Positions 45,301-49,979 of a DNA stretch of 64,000 nt are shown here, in pieces. Each line of letters begins with the position of its first letter. Within the stretch, counting starts at the first letter, position 1. The position numbers were made by a program, and so were the translations under genes. The DNA comes from Cymbomonas tetramitiformis (lineage: Eukaryota; Chlorophyta; Pyramimonadophyceae; Pyramimonadales; Pyramimonadaceae): the NCBI GenBank assembly GCA_001247695.2, contig LGRX02034702.1, positions 1-64,000 on the forward strand. Reading direction: 5' to 3'. The notes beneath the pieces are model-generated. The model worked only from the letters and a program-made list of their open reading frames with translations. It did not search any database and had not been told where the DNA came from.

Positions 45301-48300
45301 ATACGAGGACTCACAAGCTGTGGATGGCACTGTATGTCCTGCTGATCGTGACGCCCATTCGATTGTTCTTCGGTGTACTCTTCCGTTCCGGAGGCATATA
45401 TCGAGTATGCGCACTGCCCCCGCCCCTCCATGCACCACCCTCTACCCCCTTCGACAACCCCCACCCGCCATATACAAACTTTACGAATAGTTCTTGTCTC
45501 TTGCGTGCTGGAATGCCTGCTATCATATATGTGATATGCAAGGAAGTGCTCTTTCTGCTGGTTGTCATGCAAGCCGCGAATACATGCGCATACGAAGTAC
45601 AGTCATCGAACAGCGTCATCACGTCGATTACTGGCAATGCATTTGGCCCACCCGGCATGCTGAGGGTGGGGCCAGGTACCCGAACACTGGGATACGGGGC
45701 TCGGGAAGAAGGTAAGCAAGTATATGGGCAACGGCTTCGTGATGCTCCTCGAGCGCGGCATCTTCATCTTCTACACATTGATTTTTGACCAGCAACGCCT
45801 CAGTCGCGCCATTTCCTACTACCTGCAACCACTCCTGGTCCTCCTTGATCAGATACCGCTGCTGCTTGCTAAGCTCATGCGCCCGCTCGTCAAAGGATGC
45901 CGTCTACTTTACGCCATCGCATGGCTCCTCTTTAAAATCTGGTGTGCCTCGTCTCACCCTCCTGGACCTTCATCGTACAAGACGAGCGGGTCTCTGCCCA
46001 ATCACAGCCTATGCTTCTGTGCCAGTCGGGTGCCGCTTTCTTGGACTGGCTGCGCCCGAGGCGCCAGGTCATGCAGCAAGCGGGGGAGCAGGTGGTACAC
46101 ACAATCTCGGGCATCTCATGCACTCGTAGCGGATGATCTGGCCTCGATCTGGCGGCGGTTGTCCAGGGTGATGAAGACAGAGCCGCGCAAAGCATTGCAA
46201 GATCTCGAGCTGAAGTGGTACTTGAACGAGGACCGCCTTCTACGTCAGGTGCGCTAGAACCCCTTCTATGCCGGGGAGCTGCACCTCCTTCGCATCCTCT
46301 ACCACTGGTGCAGAAGATCTCTTAGCTGTTCCGACCAATACCTGGTATCTCAGGAAGGTAGTGCTCTCCCGAGAGGACCGATTTCTGGTGAGATGGGCGG
46401 TGCTCATGAGCACCTTTGTTTTCACTTTAGACTTCAAGGAGTTCTAAGAAGGTGGTTTGCGACCGGGGTTGCTGAAGAGTCAGCCCAACTGCAGGGCCTC
46501 ACGGGCACCTGCAAGTTCCTTCCTACCAGGCGGGCGGGTGGGGGGAATTCTTTGAAGTGATGGACTCGGAGCCTGAAGTTCTCGCAGAATGAAGTGAAAC
46601 AACCGTTGCAGCTTATCCAAAAAAGCTGTGACTGTCCTTTCTTCTTCACAGGCCAAGGGACGCTGCAGCTTGGAAGGCCTTCAGTGTCGCTTTGTGCCAA
46701 CTCCGAGCATCTGTGTCTTAGCTCCGCTATGGCACACTGACCAATCAAACAAGCGAGTGTCTCTGACTGAAACTCGTCTGGTTCCAATCAAAGCACAGGA
46801 AAGTCGAACTGGCGGATTCCTCTCCGTGCTGCTTTGAGAAATCCCCCCGTGAAAAATCCACCACAAATTTGCAGCCCCTCGTCGAACGTCGGGCTCGATT
46901 TTTGGGGGCCAGAAATTCATCCCCCATACTTCGGAAATTGTTTTAAATCATTTCCCCAATTATTTGCACGTGCTGCCGCTGCCTTGAATTGTGTCAAATA
47001 AGCAGATCTCATCTTCTCACAGTCCGCACCTGAAGCCGGTACTGGAATGCAGCTTGAATACGGACCTCGATAAGGCAAAATCTCAATCTCGATCCGATCA
47101 CTCTAAACATATGGCTCAATCTTAATCGTTCAGCAATAAGGATCACCCTAATTCCTTGCTGGCGCCGCCTCTTAATTCAAGGATAGCCCTGGTCCAGCTC
47201 GGTTGCATCGCAGGGCAAGTTCCTAGTGCACAGCACTGGATGGCTTAAACTTCGCCTCAGCTTGCGCTCGTCGTACTTGCCGAGAGTACACCCCGGCATA
47301 ATATGAGAACGCAGGCTTTAAGAAGCTAGCCGCCACATTGGGCGCCACCAGCTGTTTAAACCGCTGGGGGACGACTATTCTAAATTATGAGCTTGATTTA
47401 AGAAGCAAGCTGCTCGCTATTTCTAGCCTATCTTCCCAAAGACCACCGCTCGTTGCAATTCACAGTCCAGCCTGGTGTATAGCAATGCCACGCCACATTC
47501 GAAAGCCTTTGCTTACTTTTCCTGCACTGTCGAGTGCAGAGATTCCCCTGATAGCAAAGAGCCAATGATCAATGACCACCGTCAGATTCGTTCTGTACTG
47601 ATCCACCGTGCTGAATGGCACTATGACTTGGTGGCAACGTACAGTTCTTTGGGCGACCATTGATGTGACCAGTGGTGGAGATCGCACAGCGAGGGATGGG
47701 GTTGCCCAACATAGAGATGGGTTGACCAACATAGGAGATCATATAGCACCCATCAACCCCACGGGAAACCCTCAGGCGCACATCACAAGCATGAAGACGA
47801 TAGCAATGATGACTCTGATGACAATGGAGACTGGAGGGCACCGTCGGCGCAGGGACAAGGAGCGAATGTCCTCCAGCAGGTGCGCCATGAGATGGACAGC
47901 CTGGTCACGCAACTCGCCTACCTGCTGCTGTTGGCAGCTTGGGCTGCCGTCATTTTTGTGTTGCTGGTGTACGGCTCGCTGATCCGCGACTCAATGGGCT
48001 CCCACACCGAGACAGATGTCATCCAGGTGATCAATGCTCGTACAAGGCTCTCACTCGTCTGCAGATGCAGCTGAGTTTGTATGATACAGTCTCCCAAACT
48101 TGCTTCCCTCGCAATATAGATATTCGTCATTCAGTTTTCCGCTTCAGGTATGGCCAACAGTTAGTTTGAATTGAGCATTCATACGACCGTTATCGGACCG
48201 ATTTTGGGGGTACTTATGAAATACACCAATGCCATCATCCCCAGCTCCGTAATTGCGATTCGCCCATTGTAGCAGACTCCAAATCAAAGCCCACCCTGAT

Positions 48301-49165
48301 GACTCCTGAGCCGAGAGCATATATTCCCAACCCCGCAGATGTGTGCTGAAATCGTTGATCCACGGTGTGGATGCTTGCTGAGATTGATGTTCCATAGCCA
48401 CATGGTGCCAACGAAATCGGTCCAAGGATAAGGCCATCGACATGCACGTTCGCTTCCAAAAGTTCTTCACTATTCGACTCGGGTTGAAAAACGCACATTG
48501 TGCATTCGGCTTCCTTGTGGCTTCCTCGAGGCTTCCCCAGGGCCCAAACTGTGGACAAGTTTGCGAAGGGACTCTGTGACAGTGCACGCAGCACCTGTTT
48601 GAGTTCTGAACACCTAAAAAGACCTCATGCCACTATGTGCCAGACCACAAAGCACGTGTATACATGGGTCACAGTTATGTTAGAAAGCACACCTTTGCTG
48701 CTGCATCGGTGGCCGGGCAGCCTTGCCTGCGATGTGCATCACACTTGCCATCTTGCGTATATGACAGTGTTTAAGTTTTGGCTAGGCCCCACAGTGCTGT
48801 GACCTTTTATTGCAATCTTTCGTTGGCAAGAGATTGCTAAGACTGGTGCCAGTAGAAGATGACCCATCTGCTGGGAATTACTGCGCTCGGGATGAGGTTG
48901 AATGAACAAGATGGGGATTGGAGATCTGCTGCGGCAGGCATGGCTGCTCGCTCTTCTGGCCGATGTGCTGGTATTGCAAGTGCTGAAGAGTATGACCATC
49001 AAGACAGGGTTCCGAGCGGTCATGCTGTGGATCCAACCACAAGGATCAGAAGAGGAACGGCTTGCGCTATGGTTTGAGGAATACATGAATGCCAAGCTTC
49101 CGTCTGCATACACCTCTCGGATGTCAGACGATGAACAAGAGGATGCTGACTTTGAAGAGCCTTGA
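13253..49165 (+). CDS. Giant host gene: EGF-REJ-GPS multi-membrane-span (polycystin-like) protein
   Basis: About 20 plus-strand exons over 36 kb give one coherent product. It has an N-terminal beta-rich domain and about a dozen EGF-like units in one long exon, then a REJ-type region over four exons, a GPS autoproteolysis motif (CTFWN...GC, then CYCTHMTDF) and a first membrane span. Long charged cytoplasmic linkers, further hydrophobic segments and an acidic C terminus (DDEQEDADFEEP, stop) follow. This domain order is that of polycystin-1-like and related large algal receptor/channel proteins of the plasma or flagellar membrane. Most exon joins are phase 0 with GT-AG ends, but a few phases do not close, so some exons are missed or frameshifted. 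The true 5' end may lie upstream, in or before the repeat array. Introns contain mobile elements, all coded on the opposite strand. Confidence 0.75.
15415..16108 (-). mobile_element. Solo A-B terminal repeat of the DIRS-group family seen at 3537
   Basis: From tacttcccaggagg to actcacac this 694-bp block is colinear with A2-B2 at 3537-4217, diverged by about one tenth, including the aactttttgaaattgg junction and the agagtctccgactcaa words. Recombination between the two B copies of a full split-repeat element would leave exactly one B-A unit, the counterpart of a solo LTR. It lies in the first intron after the EGF exon. Confidence 0.82.
16600..16740 (-). repeat. Remnant of a DIRS-group B repeat
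   Basis: The stretch cattgccacccaggcacact, then tagctttctgattacatgctt, agagaacatctctttg and gctgattcacagcctcac matches B2 of the element at 28430-28560. It is followed by a short duplicated block, gaggctgaatgcttctcgcatccactg (about 16825 and 16880), that belongs to the intronic repeat family. Confidence 0.55.
16947..17340 (+). CDS. Host gene exon: start of REJ-type region (contains a frameshift)
   Basis: The acceptor gccgtgcag is followed in phase 0 by GVEVTSC, joining the preceding exon in frame. The first frame runs to HRWRSVTG...GNAILV. A +1 shift near 17110 is then needed to reach TGASSSGATFMLDDATNKAD and DKTYTFQLRAAL, the latter typical of the tYtF strand of REJ/PKD-like domains. The exon ends GGCGAG|gtgccc. 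One extra base (ctggtggactgg) explains the shift. It is either a real lesion or a base-calling error. Confidence 0.72.
17592..18252 (+). CDS. Host gene exon: REJ-type region
   Basis: The exon codes VVTGEGSPIVLDAGESVDPDG, IQFTWNC, GGTYTFQLAVRD and VNEPPTGGWVQ, then donor cag|gtaacc in phase 0. The LDA..S.DPDG, TF.W.C and NEPPTGG words are the core of the REJ (receptor for egg jelly) module of polycystins. The start is less certain: PMELITGTGG immediately upstream is in another frame, so a single-base shift near 17627 or a different acceptor is required. The last codon joins smoothly to the exon at 24387, giving GGWVQ-VIPG. Confidence 0.8.
19089..19345. repeat. Dispersed repeat shared with 38352-38645
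   Basis: Sequence from gtagagatc.cc.caatcctagc through caacaggtcata, gctg.gtcgattg, ctcagtcaaactcgag and cgtagcatactta to ttccttcgtcacc is repeated at 38352-38645. Here it lies just beyond the recombinase stop. There it abuts a host splice acceptor. It is probably the B1-side untranslated end of this element family. Confidence 0.6.
19350..20400 (-). pseudogene. Tyrosine recombinase remnant
   Basis: Pieces in several frames match the intact recombinase: NNYHEDMGLPGPAKG, FGRPDTG, then FSAHTTWKGA...CFLSGWSQLSAAVRAYIDPTA. Compared with the intact copy, the H-S-T-R box has become H-T-T-W, losing the second catalytic Arg, so it would be inactive even without the frameshifts. No Tudor-like segment could be traced. 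Confidence 0.75.
20620..22740 (-). pseudogene. RT-RNase H-methyltransferase-like remnant
   Basis: In coding order: VYDFRWLNTFC (22400), FQKFMQFDVRGELYQCSALPF, WNDSPRIFV (22150), LAAFNGLCQSVYLGVPAARL (21600), LRHLQIMHLELEAVFKT, NEVADHLSRD, NWGEHTVDRFESE (21000) and NNWINPLW. Each aligns with the intact copy at 30168-32149, but frames change repeatedly and the RT YMDD region is lost. WFERAQTNWGEHTVDRF is useful because it shows the RNase H to methyltransferase join in one frame, which is broken by one base in the intact element. Confidence 0.75.
22734..23790 (-). pseudogene. Gag remnant split by a foldback insertion
   Basis: The C-terminal part (GPEALKAKLASMEGK, SDGFAAELI, AVMNTNAKQATK) at 23075-22734 matches the intact gag (AEALRAKLAFIEEK, SDGLVSDSV, AVMNTHAKASAK). 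A Met-initiated stretch at about 23787-23672 (MAGGSDNQQAKADDEAAGS) looks like the gag N terminus. Between them sits the inverted repeat 23125-23670, and the middle of gag is missing. Confidence 0.55.
23125..23670. repeat. Foldback element: 250-bp inverted repeat with 36-bp loop
   Basis: The left arm 23125-23383 pairs with the right arm 23420-23670 over almost its whole length with a few small differences. The outer ends are accgaggtacaggcgaggag and ctcctcacctgtacctcggt. The inner ends are tttgacaagcaaa and tttgcttgtcaaa. No coding sense was found. Transcription through it would give a long double-stranded RNA hairpin. It interrupts the gag of a degraded element, so it is younger than that element or arose by inverted duplication. 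Confidence 0.88.
24387..24617 (+). CDS. Host gene exon: REJ-type region
   Basis: The acceptor is gatgctcag and the donor is AAG|gtgacg, both phase 0. Residues VIPGVGLAYKD, FTIVSPGW and DLPLLYTFEC form the G.A..D.F...S.GW.D.D.PL.Y.F core that ends a REJ module. It continues the preceding exon directly despite 6.1 kb of intron. Confidence 0.85.
24876..25157 (+). CDS. Host gene exon: end of REJ region / GAIN-like start
   Basis: The acceptor gcgtgcag is followed by VTVQDSLRAEATSETNITAL, then a helical, Ala-rich stretch (ATAAAREALSEVLVG, VLKNGDVDTALVMVDATLGL). The donor is ACAGAG|gtagtg in phase 0. The helical stretch with NGD..A typically links REJ to the GAIN domain before a GPS motif. The frame stays open to 25214, but the host homology ends near the donor. 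Confidence 0.75.
25158..26269 (+). other. Intron without recognised element
   Basis: The sequence is mixed, with two small hairpins: ggcagcag...ctgctgcc at 25306-25330, and a gtcgacatcgtgacacag/ctgtcgactgtgtcac pair near 25400-25435. It has no coding potential that fits the gene. The intron ends ttctgaaag before the next exon. Confidence 0.5.
26270..26758 (+). CDS. Host gene exon: helical GAIN-like region
   Basis: The acceptor is ctgaaag, phase 0, and the donor is AGG|gtatgt. The 163 codons include a basic start (RGQQRKKRLRQQQRMELL), then VGAHEALAPTSATVERLAA and AQLEALAVLEQLV, then AQAACEGLAELNKIRNST and LMASMGTSMLHAAAAGEMPM. The product is all-helical, as in the first GAIN subdomain. The large frame continues to 27304 by chance through repeat sequence. 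Confidence 0.72.
26759..28429. other. Intron segment with dispersed and tandem repeats
   Basis: 27040-27560 is a diverged copy of 2290-2870 (cgaacttgagcga.gtgct..ac, tcaccagccggtcatcgactt, ggcacggccagcaacct), carrying the minus-strand ORF tail described at 2460. 27645-27785 is a 71-bp head-to-tail duplication (ccaaactctccaagagccgtgat). 28048-28170 repeats 583-680. The tail of this stretch ends ttttgctctt, the left boundary of the next element. Confidence 0.6.
28619..28804 (-). repeat. Terminal repeat A2 (partner A1 at 33255-33440)
   Basis: It runs from gaaggcaaaagaacagagct to tctctgatgctctt and is repeated at 33255-33440 with two or three differences, so insertion was recent. A weaker match exists at 23923-24075 and at 49560-49720 in decayed relatives. 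Confidence 0.9.
28834..30171 (-). CDS. Tudor-like domain plus tyrosine recombinase
   Basis: The open frame extends up to 30552, but upstream of about 30171 it is the shadow of the methyltransferase domain. The likely product starts near the GTG at 30171, which overlaps the preceding stop as GTGA, suggesting reinitiation or a -1 shift; no ATG precedes the first domain. A Tudor/Agenet-like module (30108-29956) reads GLKVRVYWPQDDAWYTG, then HIAYEDGDKEDLD: the V.VYW..D..WY.G.V core and Y.DGD.E.L end. Next comes the recombinase: GNYRPKARAFMAFC, NNYHEDMGFPGPAKG, Arg in TFGRPETG, the H-S-T-R box (GHSTRKGA), GGWSQ and the nucleophile Tyr in HSYIDP. All catalytic residues are present. It would integrate the circular DNA. 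The Tudor-like part could bind methylated lysine or arginine in chromatin proteins. Confidence 0.85.
   Translation of the reverse strand: MSHYLQEGRRAAERAPQAGLARGLKVRVYWPQDDAWYTGTVGDTGSDGLTHIAYEDGDKEDLDMSKERYEVLLAAVQEVAGWDAALQERWRGELGDSSLTELAVQMQGAALGGKTVGNYRPKARAFMAFCEAESRQWLPATGATVRLYIAHMLDKGTVQASNMQPYLSAINNYHEDMGFPGPAKGRAISRAVKGMSRLQVQAAEAAAEEQTVRTWLPARHVSAVHEYGLGLEPVGRAATELLRACTYVVFAFVTFGRPETGVSMRREHISITGDDISVVLHKETGRGHVRLRRRLTIPAAGVAGLAQLLQRWQQVRDACWGQRPVTGSEVQGSYWRRPWEQGKLQSAQANGWVQLALGKLGCVPPEGGHFSGHSTRKGACTCARAVGAALEKCCFLGGWSQLSSAIHSYIDPAAVPDGHMERYFWWTTPRWRQQQQRQPGTEQCA
30168..30562 (-). CDS. Methyltransferase-like domain of the DIRS-group element
   Basis: The frame reads HTVDRFASELSAQL, then VDSLAFSWLGEVNWVNPPW, VVAPYWPGQMWFQQ and DLFTPSR. 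This is the usual C-terminal domain of DIRS-type pol, related to Dam-like methyltransferases; NPPW stands in the place of the NPPY/F box. The N-terminal glycine loop is not evident, so activity is doubtful. It should be fused to RNase H but is put out of frame by one missing base near 30560 (compare NWGEHTVDRF in the relative at 21000). It stops at 30168, overlapping the recombinase frame. Confidence 0.72.
30563..32149 (-). CDS. Reverse transcriptase-RNase H
   Basis: RT blocks are present in order: VFLVPKPGTNKWRLVMDFRWLN (about residues 79-100), ISFDLQDGYHVVGI with the first catalytic Asp, ALPFGWNDSP, and the active site YMDD at about 232. A basic insert lies between RT blocks. RNase H follows with Asp in VHTDASLFAWGG (~401), Glu in THLELEAVY (~435), Asp in YCDNQAVV (~459) and Asp in NEWADRLSRD (~509). 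All catalytic residues are kept. It copies the element RNA. The frame runs on to 30431 only as nonsense after the shift near 30560. The first ATG overlaps the end region of gag by frame but not by coordinates (78-base gap). Confidence 0.88.
32227..33135 (-). CDS. Gag-like protein
   Basis: This is a 302-codon frame from ATG at 33135. It has an acidic/Gln-Ala N terminus, a coiled coil at about 25-60 (LLEQQRAMMKQMETLAARVE), a conserved-looking middle (LEALKKLPYVPHVEGNPFPA, RYEQLVLAPALSYMHDAI, FSLLNNRYTML) and a basic Gly/Lys-rich tail from about 255 that could bind nucleic acid. No zinc knuckle is visible, as is usual for DIRS-type gag. The leader between 33136 and A1 (33255) contains no other ORF. 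Confidence 0.75.
   Translation of the reverse strand: MSQDGEQSASENNSGAAEQPAAKSGMEVLLEQQRAMMKQMETLAARVEVAEEAAAKAASQAGGSAQSGDAELEALKKLPYVPHVEGNPFPARPATLETDMPQMYDLYNDKTYDALSKRTNSSMRYEQLVLAPALSYMHDAIAFSEVTLDWCQDEKDPPTVEELSERVFAAHNTFKGVFSLLNNRYTMLQLRASMESDATSHGGAEALRAKLAFIEEKVYAGSDGLVSDSVLGKWLKEFHTTKAKAVMNTHAKASAKVSAFGDRQGGKGKGAAGGGAGKGEGGRGSGKGGKGSGLGRGAQAQT
33441..33869 (+). other. Intron end with intronic repeat and a small tandem duplication
   Basis: It contains another copy of ccactgggatgatggtgggc (33547) and a duplicated block gagaagggaacgctgaggcgc...ttttt.ccacaagcatc (33728 and 33803). It ends ttgatttcccag before the next exon. Confidence 0.55.
33870..34273 (+). CDS. Host gene exon: GAIN domain
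   Basis: The acceptor is gatttcccag and the donor is CTTCAG|gttgag, phase 0 at the 3' side. It codes EPPVDGDGGSEQ, VVNFPAALASV, VDVRVLVSREDPHGIEPEAF and EITLSAGAEVL: beta-strand-rich sequence expected of the second GAIN subdomain. The start phase does not match the end of the exon at 26758, so at least one small exon is probably missed between them. Confidence 0.7.
34905..35293 (+). CDS. Host gene exon: GPS motif, first half
   Basis: MRCTFWNASLGLG and SSQGC give the C.FWN...GC half of a GPS autoproteolysis motif. The exon continues with an insert rich in W, N and C (NLTHECEETFNATWEIY, GCWWNWTHQ) containing several N-glycosylation sequons. The donor is CAG|gtgcgg, phase 0. The acceptor is uncertain; cacag at 34904 is one of several candidates and none closes the phase. 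Confidence 0.68.
35660..35812 (+). CDS. Host gene exon: GPS motif, second half
   Basis: The acceptor ggagcag joins in phase 0. LHCYCTHMTDF is the C.C.H.T.F signature that ends a GPS motif, where self-cleavage in adhesion-type receptors and polycystins occurs just before the Thr. The frame continues to NLTLK|gtcttc. An earlier donor at 35740 is also possible. Confidence 0.75.
36093..36575 (+). CDS. Host gene exon: first membrane span after GPS
   Basis: An in-frame TAG just upstream (36090-36092) supplies the AG acceptor, and the exon starts SLTTDPLIEL, phase 0. A strong membrane helix (AILVTVVFTLMALAVYLAWASAA) is followed by a basic cytoplasmic stretch (HNQQRRNLLRELMKRHG, KKMRRRRQLRAYDI). The donor AAG|gtcatc is weak. 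Confidence 0.72.
36740..37556 (+). CDS. Host gene exon: cytoplasmic linker
   Basis: The acceptor ggttgcag, phase 0, leads to TENEDNPVPYHRKAAEW, WREPFPRYIKEEW and ARHLLMQ. A low-complexity part follows: a Met-Glu repeat (EMEMEMEM), a basic cluster (KERRRGKPRRKQRKK) and an Ala/Gly-rich tail. The donor CTGC|gtaagg fits the consensus and leaves phase 1, which the next exon matches. A shorter exon ending at 37038 cannot be excluded. Confidence 0.6.
37764..37858 (+). CDS. Host gene exon: cytoplasmic linker
   Basis: The acceptor cgcctgcag and phase 1 match the previous donor. It reads HPMALLPESSVRWEGP, then RRLFRNVFDVE with donor GAG|gtgaat. The frame remains open to 37987 (KPKPSAPTSPLKF), so the 3' limit is uncertain. 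Confidence 0.5.
38352..38645. repeat. Dispersed repeat (second copy of 19089-19345)
   Basis: It is colinear with 19089-19345 and ends just before the splice acceptor of the next exon, so a mobile-element end may supply or crowd the 3' splice region here. Confidence 0.6.
38651..39319 (+). CDS. Host gene exon: long basic cytoplasmic segment
   Basis: The acceptor is ccttgcaag, phase 0, and the donor is CGG|gtgagt. The 223 codons include VEENNDEQQMAWLKQFVDLY, VATAAFRRVQRVVTFARRAS, a Ser/Gly-rich stretch, EEAEEEERRRHRRRTLTRF and KLFDTLPKPLQKFVRRMGW. Charged amphipathic helices suggest a regulatory cytoplasmic domain. I recognise no named fold. Confidence 0.7.
40397..40504 (+). repeat. 54-bp tandem duplication
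   Basis: Two near-identical head-to-tail copies of gattgaggctcatcctgcac...gaggtccggcttgcaaaatgac occur. Confidence 0.85.
40549..40780 (+). repeat. Minisatellite, six copies of a 39-bp unit
   Basis: The unit is cattccgcagccaaatggttgaacctgaccagtcgtatt, with the last copies drifting. The length is a multiple of three, so open frames repeat a 13-residue peptide on both strands, but no splice context supports translation. Confidence 0.92.
41905..42224 (+). CDS. Host gene exon: pore-proximal/membrane region
   Basis: The acceptor is ttgggcag and the donor is ACGG|gtatac. It codes RLNGRKARIGRQLAAEVKRL, VDWEIEGQTFKWYLDVF, RRTGWFYRCIIWNLIFLQ and DGSFSLSPALATALAAG. The W.YRC.IW.L..LQ..DGSFSLS.ALA..LAAG string recurs in large algal polycystin-like proteins, where it follows the cytoplasmic linker. 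A following piece at 42324-42470 (SAQIITFKALWG) may be the next exon, but its phase does not fit. Confidence 0.75.
42225..43101 (+). other. Intron, possible small exon near 42324
   Basis: After cgtacag, a plus frame of about 48 codons ends in TGA at 42477. The rest has no supported exon. Open frames on the minus strand (42207-43545) show no domain and are treated as chance. Confidence 0.4.
43102..43311 (+). CDS. Host gene exon: helical segment
   Basis: The acceptor is gcctgccag and the donor is CTCAAG|gtgcgc; the exon is exactly 70 codons, phase 0 on both sides. ARLSAQSIAEVKQAAADAVAKW, then TLQWCVEAQQSYV and WERRDEALQYLK make a long amphipathic helix region. Confidence 0.75.
43615..43866 (+). 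CDS. Host gene exon: FTRAQR membrane segment, GC donor
   Basis: It reads STLAERAPFLRCLRRMWWVS, HSWIRIAMVGKSEPFTRAQR, then a membrane helix (ILTEFTTILLMLTACFGFF) and YSK. HSWL...P...FTR.QR followed by a hydrophobic helix is typical of these polycystin-like channels. The 3' end is AAG|gcgagt: only a GC donor keeps the phase to the next exon (YSK-ASMCC). The acceptor ggacag is assumed from the phase. A longer exon start upstream is possible. Confidence 0.7.
43867..44676 (+). other. Probable GC-AG intron
   Basis: It starts gcgagt after AAG and ends gagccgggtgcag. It has short direct repeats near the start (cctcagaggcccttt-like) and a duplicated ggctggctgtggctgtgcctta at 44186 and 44228. No gene was recognised inside. 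Confidence 0.5.
44677..44859 (+). CDS. Host gene exon: Cys-rich loop
   Basis: It is exactly 61 codons, phase 0 on both sides. It reads ASMCCGEFRQMVCNGETDL, CEEKCIDLMEGEPFACVDF and HCPPHEVYLPEGYQC, donor CAG|gtgctg. Eight cysteines suggest an extracellular disulfide-bonded loop between membrane spans. The polypyrimidine tract at 44860-45010 begins the next intron. Confidence 0.72.
45262..45404 (+). CDS. Host gene exon: membrane span
   Basis: A hydrophobic helix (LWMALYVLLIVTPIRLFFGV) is followed by LFRSGGIYR and donor CGA|gtatgc. The P.RLF..VLF pattern is usual in this protein family. The acceptor gttgggcag does not close the phase with the previous exon, so the 5' part (MLFGAALN in another frame) suggests a small frameshift or a missed exon. 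Confidence 0.55.
45712..45945 (+). CDS. Possible host exon: hydrophobic segment
   Basis: This is a plus frame with MLLERGIFIFYTLIF, a central helix (ISYYLQPLLVLLDQIPLLLAK) and LLYAIAWLLFKIW. It fits a channel protein, but the splice sites are unclear: gtaagc at 45713 looks like a donor for an upstream exon instead. It is included as a candidate only. Confidence 0.35.
46087..46248 (+). CDS. Host gene exon: cytoplasmic helix
   Basis: The frame codes LASIWRRLSRVMKTEPRKAL, then QDLELKWYLNEDRLLRQ, with donor CGTCAG|gtgcgc, phase 0. The acceptor is not certain. A stop follows the donor at once (gtgcgctag), which supports the exon end. Confidence 0.55.
46378..46975 (-). mobile_element. Old, diverged solo A-B repeat of the 3537-type family
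   Basis: Landmarks in order are gatttctggtgag, gtgctcatgagcacc, gaagagtcagcccaactgcagggc, acctgcaagttcc, ttctttgaagtgatggactcgga, gaagttctcgcagaatgaagtg and attatttgcac. They are colinear with 15415-16108 but diverged by about one quarter. It lies in a host intron. Confidence 0.75.
46976..47849 (+). other. Intron; nothing recognised
   Basis: The sequence is mixed, with a short direct repeat cccaacatagagatgggttg / accaacataggagatc near 47702-47730. No exon or element could be supported. Confidence 0.4.
47850..48026 (+). CDS. Host gene exon: membrane span
   Basis: It reads GQGANVLQQVRHEMDSLVTQ, then a strong helix (LAYLLLLAAWAAVIFVLLVY) and GSLIRDSMGSHTETDVIQ, with donor CAG|gtgatc, phase 0. 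The order helix, then VYG.LI....G is found in the channel part of related algal proteins. The 5' limit is approximate (gtcctccag at 47878 is an alternative acceptor). Confidence 0.68.
48911..49165 (+). CDS. Host gene terminal exon
   Basis: The acceptor is tgaacaag; an in-frame TGA just upstream rules out read-through. It starts MGIGDLLRQA in phase 0 after the previous exon. A hydrophobic helix (AWLLALLADVLVLQVLKSM) is followed by MLWIQPQGSEEERLALWF and an acidic tail (SDDEQEDADFEEP), then TGA at 49163-49165. This is the C terminus of the giant gene. Confidence 0.72.
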   Translation: MGIGDLLRQAWLLALLADVLVLQVLKSMTIKTGFRAVMLWIQPQGSEEERLALWFEEYMNAKLPSAYTSRMSDDEQEDADFEEP

Positions 49166-49205
49166 TCGCGCATCAATGAAATATGAAAACGGTCTTTCGG
49201 CAAAT

Positions 49206-49211
49206 AATAAA
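49206..49211 (+). promoter_or_regulatory. Possible polyadenylation signal
   Basis: AATAAA lies 41 bases after the host gene stop in AT-rich sequence. Position fits, but the hexamer is common and green algae often use other signals, so this is only a candidate. Confidence 0.3.
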
Positions 49212-49349
49212 AGGGGAGGAAGAGGAACTACACCCTCTGCTTTGGCAAACAAGATCAAAGAGGAGGAAGGATAGGTGAATTACTTGTGCACTTTATCAAA
49301 ATTGTATCGGGCATTGCTTGTATCAATAGTATATCAATATTATTTGCAT

Positions 49350-49870
49350 TTTACATGTTATCGCCAACAGACACATTGCATAGCATTTCTTTTTTTCAAA
49401 AAAATACATATTTGTATGCGTCTCAGAGAAAATCTCTTCCTACAATGCTTTTACTCAGATGATTCATCGATTCACGTGCGGTCCAGTCTTATACATAGCT
49501 CCTAAAGCAGACTGTTTGGAGTCTTCTTCTAAAGCAAACTGTTTTGTTAGTAGGAGAGGCAAAAGAAGCGAGCTGATTCCTCGGGCGAAACTCCATAGGA
49601 CTGCGGTGTGCAAGCCTTCCTGTCTAGATCGGGACCAATATCTTCGGGTTGAAAAATCCTGTTCAATCTACTCGTGCGGAAACTTCTAAAATCCCGCAGG
49701 CTCCTGTTCAATCAGGTGTAAATAAGCTGGCATCGCATTGTCATGGCATAGCGATTCCCAGGCTCACTGCCCGCCACATTGGAGTGATCCGACCAAAATA
49801 GCTCTCCATATATGCCCGTTGAGGTTGCTTCTTGTTTGTCGGGTCAATGGTTTATGAATGAGATGCCCAC
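49350..49870 (-). mobile_element. Remnant of a DIRS-group element end
   Basis: It matches the left end of the intact element: B2 words (gccaacagacacattgcatagcatt, agagaaaatctctt), A2 words (ggcaaaagaagcgagct, cctctaaaatcccgcaggctc-like) and then the recombinase C-terminal region (gcccgttgaggttgcttcttgt..gtcgggtcaatg). It is heavily decayed, with no ORF. It lies just downstream of the host gene. Confidence 0.7.
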
Positions 49871-49979
49871 AAGATGTTAGGAATGTATCCTAAAGTGCGG
49901 ACTAGTGGAGGACATAACCTAAGTTACGGATACCGTTCTCGGAATCTTAAACTCGAAGAACAGCTCATGAGTACACCGC

